Below are positions 1 through 9,030 of a DNA stretch of 64,000 bases, one piece after another; position 1 is the first letter of the stretch, and every line of letters begins with the position of its first letter. The notes below the pieces were generated by a model. The model was given only the letters and a program-made list of their open reading frames with translations. It did no database searches and was not told where the DNA came from. Both the position numbers and the translations under genes were made by a program. Origin of the DNA: JAJRVM01 sp963700515 (GTDB lineage Bacteria > Planctomycetota > Planctomycetia > Pirellulales > Pirellulaceae); the NCBI GenBank assembly GCA_963700515.1, contig CAVOXY010000009.1, positions 1-64,000 on the forward strand. The letters run 5' to 3'.

Positions 1-85
1 CACTTTTTCTTTTCTCTGTTCCCTCTTCTCTGTGACCTCTGTGTCTCTGTGTTGAATCTTTTACCTCTTCCCTCTCTTCTCCAGC
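1..85 (-). repeat. Purine-rich dispersed repeat (TETQR-type)
   Basis: The plus strand is a run of C/T-rich words (ctctgtg, tctctgtg). Read on the minus strand it gives a short open frame beginning NTETQRSQRRG. I recognise this from memory as a non-coding repeat that is frequently mis-annotated as protein in planctomycete and deltaproteobacterial genomes. It directly follows the stop codon of the minus-strand Dabb-like fragment, so it may lie in that gene's 3' region. The element is cut by the window edge and its full length is unknown. Confidence 0.5.
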
Positions 86-232
86 CTACTGCCTGTCTTC
101 ATAGTCGATGCCGATTTTTTTACCCGTGAACGGGAAAAAATCCACGTCGCGGAATATAACGTGGTCCGGGTGTTCCCGGTATTCCTGGAGCGCGGCCTCG
201 CCGTCGAAATACATCGTTATGGCTATTTGTAC
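86..232 (-). pseudogene. C-terminal fragment of a Dabb-like (stress-responsive alpha/beta barrel) protein
   Basis: The last 48 codons of a minus-strand frame look like the end of a Dabb-domain protein: a strand containing ITMYFDGEAALQEY, then a helix with HPDHVIFRD, and a final strand IGIDYED. Dabb proteins are about 100 residues, so roughly half is present. Upstream of about position 232 the same frame loses all resemblance, and the opposite strand becomes the coding strand of a large surface protein. The gene is therefore cut at this joint. Family assignment comes from motif memory and function cannot be inferred. Confidence 0.55.
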
Positions 233-233
233 T

Positions 234-3200
234 CGCCTGGGGGTTGCAGGCGGTGTCATCGCCAATGACGACCCGATCGAATACGTAGCTCCCGAGGACG
301 GTGAGCCGAACGACATACGACTTACTTGCAGCGACGGCTACTTGACGATGATCCGCAACGGGGTTGCGGTACTGGCCGGCGAATATTCTCAACCCGCACC
401 TATTCGCATCGTGGGCGCCGACAATACGGCAGACCGCTTGACGGTCGACCTCTTTGGCGCGGCAAACGTCTTCCAGAGCGGGCTGGAGTTCCTGGGAGGA
501 GCAGGCGCGGACGATGTTCTGACCATTGTGGACAGTTCGGCCACGGCGGTGGTCCATCGGGTAACCGGACCAAACTCGGGTATCCTGGAAATCGATGGAA
601 TCGGGGTCACCTACAGCGGTGTGGAATCATTGGCCGAGCGTTGGGCGCCGACCATCGTCGGGCTGCCGGATTCCGGACTGGAAGGAACGGAACTGCTTCT
701 TGAGGCCTCCGTTCCCGACTCCGCGCGTATGGAAATTCTGAGCTTCCAGTGGATCGTGGCTAATGGCGGCCTGACCGTTGCCGAGGGGGTTGGCCCCGAC
801 TTCCGCTTCACTTCGAACGACGATGGCCAGTACGTGGTCCGCGTGACGGCAACAGCCGAGGGGTTCGCCGCAGCTACCACGATCTACACGTTGCCGGTCA
901 ACAACACTGCCCCGGTCGTAGATGCGGGTGCGGACCAGGCGGCAACTGAAGACGGCACGGTCATCCTCGCCGGCTCATTCACCGATGCCGGGTCGGCGGA
1001 CACCCATACGATCATCTGGGATTTCGGCGACGGCAGCACTGTGGGAGAATACGCTCGCCCCCACTCATGTTTATGCGAATCATGGTACGTACACGGTGAC
1101 CCTAACGGTGACTGACGACGATGGGGGCGAGGGAACGGACACGACCACGATCACGGTGGCCGATACACAGGCGCCGTTCTCGGTGCAGATCGATCCAAGT
1201 GGCTATACGGGCCATTATTACCTCATCGGCGAGGGAACACACTGGGAGGGATCCTCGGTCTATGAGTTGCAGCCCGGCACCCATGCCATCGAGATTTGCG
1301 GTGTGGGTAGTCTCAAGTTTGACGTCGACGAGGAGGGTAACGTTACCAGCCAAAACACGGCGGCCGTCAACGTCTCGGGAAGGACGCTCCAGTTCAATAC
1401 GGCCAGCGTGTTGATCGATCCGGCAGGGTACTTGGGAAACTACGACATAGCGCTCGGAGAGATCGCGTCGTTTGGCAGTGGCAGCCAGTCCATTGTGGCC
1501 GTGAAGGGCATGAATGGCTACCCTGTGCGGATCTACGCCGTAGACACTTTTCTGTTTAATGTCGACGCCGAGGGAAACGTCACCAGCCAAGATTCGGTCG
1601 CGGCCACCGGTGTGGGAAGCACGCTGCAGTTCAACACAACCAACGTTACGATCGACCCGGCAGGGTACACGGGTAACTACGACGTAGTGTTCGGAGAAGT
1701 CGCGCATTTTGGCAATGGCAGTCGATCCATTGTCGCGGTCAAGGGCATGGATGGCTACCCCGTGCGGATCTACGGCGTGGACATGTTTGTATTCAATGTC
1801 GATGCCGCGGGAAACGTCGCCAGCCAAGACCCCGTCGCGGCCACCGGCGAGGGAAATACACTACGGTTTAACACGACCACGGTCACGATCGACCCGAGCG
1901 ACTATCGCGGATACTATGACGTCGTCCTGGGACAGGTCGCAAACACCGGCAGCGGGGTGCGAGACGTGGTGGCCGTCCGCGGTCTGGACGGTTACGCCTG
2001 CGTCTGTACGGCATTTCTACGTTCGTGTTCAATGTCGATGCCGCGGGATCTGTCACCAGCCAGAACTCGACCGTTGCGACAGGCGTCGGAAGCACGCTTC
2101 GCTTGAACACCGCCCGTGTATCAATCGATCCGGGACTCTTTGCCGGGCGGTACCATGTGGGAACATACGGCGACATTTCCCCAAGCGGCACGGGGCCGCG
2201 GAATATCGCCGTGGTACGAGGAGTGCAGGGCTACCCGCTGTATGCCACCGAGTTCGGCTTCTGTTTCACATTTGGCGTGGATGCCGACGGAAGTCCTGCG
2301 CCATCCAGCGTTACCTGTGCAGTTGGTTCCAATACATTCACATTTGACTTAACAGCTCAGCGACGCCGACGGCGTCAGCGACGAAGTCGAAAACGGCTTC
2401 CCAATAACGGTGATGGAAACGGAGACGGGATTCCAGACAGCCGGCAGGGAAATGTCGCTTCGCTTCCCAATGCCGTGGATGGCGAGTATTTGACGCTGGC
2501 TTCCGAGAACGGCACAATTCTGTCCGAATTGACCACAACGGAAAATCCCTCTCCGGGCGACGTTCCCCCCTACACCGAGTTTCCCTTTGGCTTCCTCGGA
2601 TTCTCCATTGGTCAATTGACTGTAAGAGCGGCTACCACGGCGACCCTGTACCCGCCACCTCATTCGACGTTCGACACCTACTACAAATACGGCCGTACAC
2701 CCGACTCGCCCGAAACTCACTGGTACGAATTTCTCTACAATGGAACCACTGGGGCGGAGTTGCTGGACGATGATGCAGATGGATACACGGACCGCATTCT
2801 CCTGCACTTTGTCGATGGCGAGCGTGGTGATGATGACCTGACAGCCAACGGCGTGGTCCGCGATCCGGGCGCACTGGCCCTGAAACTGAACGAGCCGCCA
2901 GTGGCCTTAGCGGGCGGTCCGTACGATGTTATCGAAGGTGGAAGTGTCGAGCTGAACGCATCCGGTACCACGGACGCCAATCAGGATGCCGCGACACTAC
3001 TGTACGAGTGGGATTTCGATGGAGATGGAAACTTCGGGGAGACGAACACGGCGCATGGCAACGAGAATGGCCTGTATCCGACATTTATCGCCGGCGACCT
3101 CGACGGACCTGACTGGGTGAATGTGAGCCTCCGTGTTACCGATGATGGCGGACTGAGCAACACGACAACGACCACCATAGCGGTGGTCAACGTGGCTCCG

Positions 3201-4376
3201 ACCGTGGAGGATTTGTCACTGTCGGCGCCAGAACACACTCCGAATGGAACAGTGGTTGGTAGTATTTCCGCCACCGATCCTGGCAGTGATACAGCGACGT
3301 ACCGAATTGTCGGTGGCAACGGCGCCGGTGCTTTCCAGATCGATCCAAGTACAGGGGAAATCTCGGTTGGCGATGCTTCGCTACTGGACTATGAGACGGT
3401 GCGCACGTGGACTCTCCAAGTGCAGGCAACCGACGACGACCAGGGTGACTCGAACACAGCGATCGTCACGATCAACCTGGAGAACCAACCCAGTATCAGC
3501 GGCTCGGTCTTTGTGGACATCGATGGAGATGGCTTGTACGACGCCAATGAACCAGCGGTGGATACGGCGCTGATCGAACTATTGGATGCGGACGGACACT
3601 TGCTCGCTTCGACCACTACCGGCGGTGGTTTCTACCTGTTCGAAGATCTTGATCCGGGAACCTACTTGATCCGCGAGGTACAGCCGACCGGCGTAGCGGA
3701 CGGTGCGGAACTGCTGGGGACGCTCGACGGCACGATCGTCGCGAACGACGTGATGCGGATCACGCTCGAGCGCACCGACGCGCATGATTACTGCTTCGCC
3801 GAACTCGGTCAACAGATCACCAGCGGCGACGCGGCGTCGATCGGCTTCTGGCAGAACAAGCATGGACAGGAGCTGATTAACGCTGGCGGAGCGGCGCTGG
3901 CAAACTGGCTGTCTGGCACTTTCTCCCACGTGTTTGGCAGCGTGTTTGACAGTACGAGCGTGGCGGACTTTTACCGGGACGAACTGTTCAAGCAGAAGTC
4001 CACCAAGTCGGCCGGACCAGCCAAAGTGGACGCCCAGTTTATGGCCGTGGCCTTGGCCACTTACTTCACCAGCAACCACCTGGCCGGCAACGTGGCGGCC
4101 GCCTATGGGTTCAACGTGACAGATACCGGTATCGGCACCAAGATCGTGAACGTCGGATCGCGTGGCGCCGCCTTTGGTACAACCAACGGCGCGAACTTGA
4201 CGGTCATGCAGTTGCTGCAGGGGACGAATGAACTCACAGATCAGCCGGACGAGATCCTGGGCGCCGCCAAGATCTACGACATCAACGGGGACGGTGTGAT
4301 CGACACCTACGAGGCGAGTCTCCGCGTCATGGCCAACGACTTGTACTCAGCGATCAACGACGGAGGTGGCATCTGA
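234..4376 (+). CDS. Large secreted/cell-surface protein with PKD, cadherin, SdrD-B and dockerin-like parts; 5'-truncated and frameshifted
   Basis: In order I see a beta-rich start (near 240-650), a PKD domain with WDFGDGS (about 1018-1160), five 79-residue tandem repeats (1183-2350), a second PKD domain with YEWDFDGDGNFG (about 2880-3180), a cadherin-like domain with DPSTGEISV (3200-3480), an SdrD B-like Cna fold with DIDGDGLYDANEP (3490-3700), and a C-terminal module ending in DINGDGVIDTYEAS, a dockerin/EF-hand-like calcium loop. No signal peptide is visible, so the 5' end is missing. The frame changes near 1045 and near 1999, and twice between 2345 and 2402. In that last stretch the encoded arginine-rich segment would read SDADGVSDEVENGF in the neighbouring frame. 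It is probably an exported adhesin or matrix protein of planctomycete type; ligand unknown. Confidence 0.8.
1183..2350 (+). repeat. Five tandem ~79-aa coding repeats
   Basis: Repeat starts are marked by V(x)IDP(x)(x)(x)(x)G at 1183, 1408, 1645, 1882 and 2118. The spacing is 225, 237, 237 and 236 bp; the last differs by one because of the frameshift near 1999. Each unit also carries a conserved FNVDAxGNVTSQ segment followed by a TLxFNT strand. The repeat is internal to the large surface protein. I do not recognise it as a named domain. The first copy is the most divergent. Confidence 0.85.
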
Positions 4377-4958
4377 TTTCGTGCGGAAGTGTAGGCTATG
4401 TTCGGCAACAGTTGCATATGCCATTGGCGAAGTAGTCGCTATGCAAAAAAGAGTCCGCCGCCAATCACGGCAGAACTCCTGTAGAGACTACGATAACTCC
4501 TAAGCTTCCTCGGACGCGCGTTCAAGGGACTTTCCACCGACTCGGTACGGCGTCGTCGAGCAGCGTCGCCGAGGGTTCTCCCCAGCGGACCCTGGCACGA
4601 CCTGACGAGAACGCCCAGGAAAAGTCACGTGCGCGGATACGAAACCTCCAGGAACTGGGGGAAACAGCTGGGTTTCGTATCCATGAGGCACGAAAACGCC
4701 GACGCCGGGCCTTTCCGTCAGCCTGCGATGTCGGCAAGACCGAAACCGGATTCCACGGCTCTCTGCCCGCTCACCGCCAGGCAAGGACCGGCAGATTCTC
4801 GCCGTCCAGCACCTCTGAAGTTCAGCGGTCATTCCGGCTCCCCATGCTCTGAGCCCCGCTCATAGCTGCCCCCCGCCTGGAAACCCTCTGCAAGCGCATT
4901 CGGGCTGTTGGACAGGGCGCCAACGATCACCGAGTGTTCGTAGCGAATCACGGTCGTG
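4377..4958. other. Intergenic region with one inverted repeat
   Basis: There is no convincing gene between the surface protein and the minus-strand hydrolase. Open frames here are short, arginine-rich and overlap on both strands, as expected of GC-rich non-coding DNA. The only clear structure is a perfect 11-bp inverted repeat at 4636-4646 and 4673-4683. Confidence 0.5.
4636..4683. repeat. Inverted repeat, 11-bp perfect arms, 26-nt loop
   Basis: GGATACGAAAC at 4636-4646 is matched exactly by its reverse complement at 4673-4683. It lies between convergent genes, so a transcription-termination role is possible, but no T-tract follows on either side. It could equally be a remnant of a mobile element or an operator. 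Confidence 0.5.
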
Positions 4959-7568
4959 TCATCTGGACCGCGCGATCGCAACGTTGTCAAACGCTGGGCC
5001 GTCGCGGTGCGGTTGAGGGCGAAGACAGGAGAGTTCGAGCTTCAGCATCGTTCCCAGTCGGGGCAGGAAGGTCAGCGATCCCCGACAAAGTTCGCGCGGC
5101 GGTTCGCCGAGCACCTGCACGAGCACTCGGTACGACTTCGTCGTTGGGTCGAGAGTGAACTGCAAGTGATGCCACGCATCGAAGGCGACGGGGTGTTGCG
5201 AGTCCGTCAGCGTGCCGTCGCTGCCATGATGCCAGTTTCCGCCGCGCGTGCGCAGGTCGAGCAGCGGTTGATCGTGGCCGGCCGCGAACAGGGTGACGCC
5301 GATGTCATCGCTGCCTCTGGCGAGGTCGCTCGGCGGGATTTGCAGGTAATTGAGGTCGCTTTTCGGCAGAACGTCGAGGTCGATGAGAAGTCGCTCGGAC
5401 GACGACCATGTGAGTTGCGGCTGAGCGACTGTCGCGCGACCGCCTTCGCCGCGAAATCGCAACGACCCGTATTCGCGACCGAACGAGACGTCACAGTCGG
5501 ACGAGATGGCGGCAAGGTTTGTCAGCGACCACGCATCGCTCAGCTTCGGCGTTTCACAGCCGTCCTGAAACAGCATCTGCCCACCGCGTTCAAACATCTC
5601 GCTCGGCGTCCATCGCCACGAAACATCGTCAAGATGAAACACGCTGCCGGTTTCGCCCTGCGGAGAGAATTCGAGCTTGTTGAAGGCGTTGGCCTCGGAG
5701 TCGTATTTCACGCTGCGGCAGACGAGCGTCGGCGTTTGCTGGGCATCGGCGGTGGGGTTGACGATTTCTGCCGAATAGACGCGACGTTCGAGGTCAATGT
5801 GCACGATCAGCTTCACCCATATGCAATTTGGAACGGTTGCGGACGATGCGACAAACGTTACGCCGTCGCGAAACATGATCGTGCCCAACTCGCCCGGCGC
5901 GATGTACAGGCCGACGTCGTTAGCGTGCTTCGTGTCGGTGTCGTCGCTCACATAGACGGTCAGCGCCGACTGTGCGTCGGCGCGGTGCAGCCAGAAGTCG
6001 AGCTCACATGAGCCGCTGCAGATTGCCGTGTCGCCAGGAAACGGGTAGTTGCGGCGATCGTGTCGGCTGTGGTGCCGCATGCTCAGATTCGCGGAGCCGT
6101 CCGCCGCTCGCGTCACCTGTATCGCGCATCCCCGGTCGCCACGACGCACACGGCTCTGTGCAAACGGTTTCGCATCGCTGCCGTTGCCGAGACCTTCCCA
6201 AAACCCGGGACCGCTCCGCAGATCAGGTCGATGACAGAAATCGCCGAAGCCCGTTTGTTTGTCGTTGCTTGCTCGACGCTCCGGGAACTCGTCAAACGAC
6301 TGCTCCACAAATTTGATGTGCCCGAATTCGGCAAAGTCGACATTCCACTGCTCCCACCGCTCGGCCATGTTGAAAGTCCATAAGTCCGGCCATGCATCGA
6401 GCCGCCAGCCGTCGGCATGCACTGGCTTCGTCGGGCTCGTCGCCGGACCGCCGGCCTGAATCACGCGAACTTCCGGATGACGGCTTTGCTTGACGAACTT
6501 CTGCACGGTTTCCGGGCTGACGATCGCGTCGATGTATCCCGCCTCCTTCGCCTTCGTCGTCGAGCCATACCCTTCATAGCCGTCGAGCACCACTGGTACG
6601 ACGATCTCGTTGACGAGTCCCTCGTCGATCCACGTTCGCCAGTCGAGATGCCAGTTGCCGAGACACGTTCCCGCGCGATCGCCCGGAATTTGCACGGCGA
6701 CTTCAATCTTCGGATCGACCTCGCTCAGCGCCGTTCGGAGTTCGCGATAGAAATGCGTGAGGTACTCGCCGCGCAGCTTCCGCCAATTCTCCAGCATCGG
6801 GTCAGACAGGTTGAATTTCGGATCGGCGAAGTCAAATCGCGGATCGGTGAGGATGTCGATGCCGTAACGCCGCTTCATTTCGGCGACGACTGGCATGTTG
6901 AACCCGAACTGATCGGCGTGCCTTGGGGCCGGCTGATTCTGAGCCGCCTCGGTGCGCAGGCACGCGACGAATCGCTGGAAGCCGTAGTCCTGCGCGAACT
7001 GCACGAACTCAGAGACTTTCGCCCGGCGCGCTTCCGGATAGGCGTATTCCCAAACCATGAACTGCTTGTGGCCGGCTCGATCGACGGTTAGCACTTCGGG
7101 ATGATCGGTCGCGAACTTGTTTTCGTAGAGCCACGGATATGTGAAGTCACCGCCGGTCAGTGGGGCGCCGCCGCTGTAGATCGTCGGATACCAGGCCCAG
7201 ATCGCGACCCCCTCACGCTCGGCGGCAGCCAGCAGCGTCTCCAGCACCGGGAACTTCTCCAGCGTCTCATCGACGCGACGCAGCAGATATTGCTGCGCCG
7301 GCGCTTGCGGCACGTCCCACCGCGACATAAACCGCGCGGGCAGCATCGCTTCGTCAACTCGCCAATAGACGCCGCGATAGCCGCGCGCCTTCCACCGTTT
7401 GACCATCCGCTCGACGGCTTCGGGCGAATCCATCGCGGCGTCAGTGCCCGGTCCACACACAATGACCGCATCGTCCCAACCCACGATCAGCCGATGCTCC
7501 GGCGCGTCATCGGCCTTCACCGAGGTGACCAGAAAAAAGACTATCAAGAATTCTCTCAGCCAAAGCAT
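4959..7568 (-). CDS. Secreted glycoside-hydrolase-like TIM-barrel protein with C-terminal sandwich domains
   Basis: This is an 869-residue uninterrupted frame. An N-terminal hydrophobic stretch (LREFLIVFFLVTSVKA) acts as a signal peptide. Residues about 25-430 have barrel-like features of GHL-type/putative glycosidases: GWDDAVIV, RGYRGVYWRVDEA, AIWAWYPT, DPKIEVAVQIPGDRAG, and VNEIVVPVVLDGY. The C-terminal half contains two beta-sandwich-like regions (one around FWLHRADAQSALTVYVS, one around LLIDLDVLPKSDLNY with AFDAWHHLQFTLD), resembling concanavalin-like or LamG modules. No catalytic acids can be assigned with confidence. The gene stands alone on the minus strand and, unusually for this window, shows no frameshift. 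Exported carbohydrate-active function is inferred. Confidence 0.65.
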   Translation of the reverse strand: MLWLREFLIVFFLVTSVKADDAPEHRLIVGWDDAVIVCGPGTDAAMDSPEAVERMVKRWKARGYRGVYWRVDEAMLPARFMSRWDVPQAPAQQYLLRRVDETLEKFPVLETLLAAAEREGVAIWAWYPTIYSGGAPLTGGDFTYPWLYENKFATDHPEVLTVDRAGHKQFMVWEYAYPEARRAKVSEFVQFAQDYGFQRFVACLRTEAAQNQPAPRHADQFGFNMPVVAEMKRRYGIDILTDPRFDFADPKFNLSDPMLENWRKLRGEYLTHFYRELRTALSEVDPKIEVAVQIPGDRAGTCLGNWHLDWRTWIDEGLVNEIVVPVVLDGYEGYGSTTKAKEAGYIDAIVSPETVQKFVKQSRHPEVRVIQAGGPATSPTKPVHADGWRLDAWPDLWTFNMAERWEQWNVDFAEFGHIKFVEQSFDEFPERRASNDKQTGFGDFCHRPDLRSGPGFWEGLGNGSDAKPFAQSRVRRGDRGCAIQVTRAADGSANLSMRHHSRHDRRNYPFPGDTAICSGSCELDFWLHRADAQSALTVYVSDDTDTKHANDVGLYIAPGELGTIMFRDGVTFVASSATVPNCIWVKLIVHIDLERRVYSAEIVNPTADAQQTPTLVCRSVKYDSEANAFNKLEFSPQGETGSVFHLDDVSWRWTPSEMFERGGQMLFQDGCETPKLSDAWSLTNLAAISSDCDVSFGREYGSLRFRGEGGRATVAQPQLTWSSSERLLIDLDVLPKSDLNYLQIPPSDLARGSDDIGVTLFAAGHDQPLLDLRTRGGNWHHGSDGTLTDSQHPVAFDAWHHLQFTLDPTTKSYRVLVQVLGEPPRELCRGSLTFLPRLGTMLKLELSCLRPQPHRDGPAFDNVAIARSR

Positions 7569-7990
7569 GCCGTATAATCCTCACCTTTCCAGCAGTTTCC
7601 GCAGCGTCTTCTCGACCGCACGCCGACACGGACCGGTCAGCCGAATGGGAAATGGCACCTCCGCGGCGAGTTGCTACTGCAGGAATTCCCAATGAAACGC
7701 TCCGTCATTGCGGACTGTAAACGGAATCAAAGCCGTCTCCCAATTGATGTCGCGACTCTTCAACTGCGTCACGTCGACATCCAGAACCCGCTCTGCCAAA
7801 TTCGTTACAGCCTCTTGTAGTGAACGTCATGGGGTACATCCCGAGCGTGACTGCCATCGGAAATCCACAACCTTGACGCGCGAGTCGATAACCATCTTGT
7901 CCATCGGCAGCAGGGGTGTTGGAGTTGCAGGAACACCAGTCTGGGAAAACGGAGGCTCGAAAGCCGCTCACCGGCCGAGAACGTTGGCCG
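7569..7990. other. Degenerate region with a possible gene remnant
   Basis: Between the hydrolase start and the recombinase end I find only one plausible coding tail, on the minus strand at 7674-7823. The remainder shows no long coherent frame. Confidence 0.4.
7674..7823 (-). pseudogene. C-terminal remnant of an unidentified protein
   Basis: A minus-strand frame of about 49 codons reads SLQEAVTNLAERVLDVDVTQ, continues with SRDINWETALIPFTVRNDG, and ends WEFLQ before a TAG stop at 7674-7676. Its composition looks like real protein, unlike the other frames here. An in-frame stop lies just upstream, and a neighbouring frame further upstream (MDKMVIDSRVKVVDF) could be its continuation across an indel. 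I do not recognise the family. Confidence 0.35.
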
Positions 7991-8575
7991 CTATCGGGCC
8001 ACGTATCGATAGTACGTTGATTGCGAGATATTGAGCTTCTTGCAGATTTGTTTGACGGTCAGTTTCCCCTCCTTCGTTAGCTTCTTCACCTTGAGCACAG
8101 CGGCATTATTCGCCAGGACTCTCGGGCGTCCGACAACACACCCACCAGCGATTGCAATCGCTAGTCCCGCTCGAGTACGTTCTCCTCTCGTCTGCTCGTC
8201 CATTTCCCGCACACCGCGCACGATGGTGCCAATCATCGTGGCGTCCTTGCTCTTGATGTCGATCTGCTGGCTCACAGAGACGACGCGCAGCGACCGGTCG
8301 CACCAGTCGATGAGGACGTTCTGTCCTTCTCGCGGCGTAGTGGCAAGTCTATCGAGGTGCGAGACAACAACCGCGCTGACCTTGCCATCGAGAATATCTG
8401 CCTGCAATTGCTCAAATTTGGGCCGATGCAGTAGCGTGTCAGACTTGTCGATGTACCAACGGACGGCTTTCGCGTTGATTCGATTGCTCTTGAGCCAGCG
8501 GTCAAGCTCGCGTCTCTGCATTGTCTGGGTGGTTCCGGCCGTTGATACGCGAATGTAGCAAGCGACTAACTTCAT
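7991..8575 (-). CDS. Serine recombinase (resolvase/invertase family)
   Basis: The protein is 194 residues, the usual length of small resolvase/invertase enzymes, which cut and rejoin DNA through a serine. The N-terminus MKLVACYIRVST holds the catalytic serine (S11) and the preceding arginine R9. The SHLDRLATT motif (73-80) matches the LDRLxRS block, but the second arginine is replaced by threonine. QTRGERTRAGLAIA begins the E helix, and the C-terminal LTVKQICKKLNISQSTYYRYV is a helix-turn-helix. No second mobile-element gene or obvious att/res site is next to it. It may be a domesticated or decaying element gene. Confidence 0.85.
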   Translation of the reverse strand: MKLVACYIRVSTAGTTQTMQRRELDRWLKSNRINAKAVRWYIDKSDTLLHRPKFEQLQADILDGKVSAVVVSHLDRLATTPREGQNVLIDWCDRSLRVVSVSQQIDIKSKDATMIGTIVRGVREMDEQTRGERTRAGLAIAIAGGCVVGRPRVLANNAAVLKVKKLTKEGKLTVKQICKKLNISQSTYYRYVAR

Positions 8576-9030
8576 GGCTGGATTTCCCTCATAGGTTCGA
8601 TATAGCGGCTAGTGAACGACAATCTAAGTGTACCTAGACGATTGGATGGGTGTGACCACCAAATGGGAGGTGCAAGCAGGCAAATCTGCTTTCGTTCCAC
8701 AAATCCACCGTTTGCTGCTTTGGCCTGCGAGCGTCGAAAAACGGCAGAATGAGGTTGCTGGCACTGGTGAACGGATGTCAACTGCCTGAAGACCTCTTGG
8801 GACTCGTCATCAAACGAAGGGTTTCCGGATCCGCCTTGCAGACCAGCGGATGACACTCGCTGTCATCGAGAGCCCCAGAAGAACGCCAGCAATCCGCCGG
8901 TCGCGGCCAAGGCCCCCGCGACATTCGACTATCACACGCAGTTGGATTCACGCGGCCAACGATTGCTTCCCCCCCGTTGGCCACTCGACGAACCCGCCGG
9001 CGTGGCGAAATAGCGGTGAAGTGAATTCCA
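8576..9030. other. Intergenic, no supported gene
   Basis: About 450 bases separate the recombinase start from the downstream minus-strand hydrolase end. Frames on both strands are short and of random composition. I see no RNA gene and no repeat; a C-rich homopolymer lies near 8970-8978. Confidence 0.4.

Noticed and set aside
4956..6011. A 351-codon plus-strand frame
   Set aside because: Antisense to the intact 869-residue hydrolase gene; no recognisable motif.
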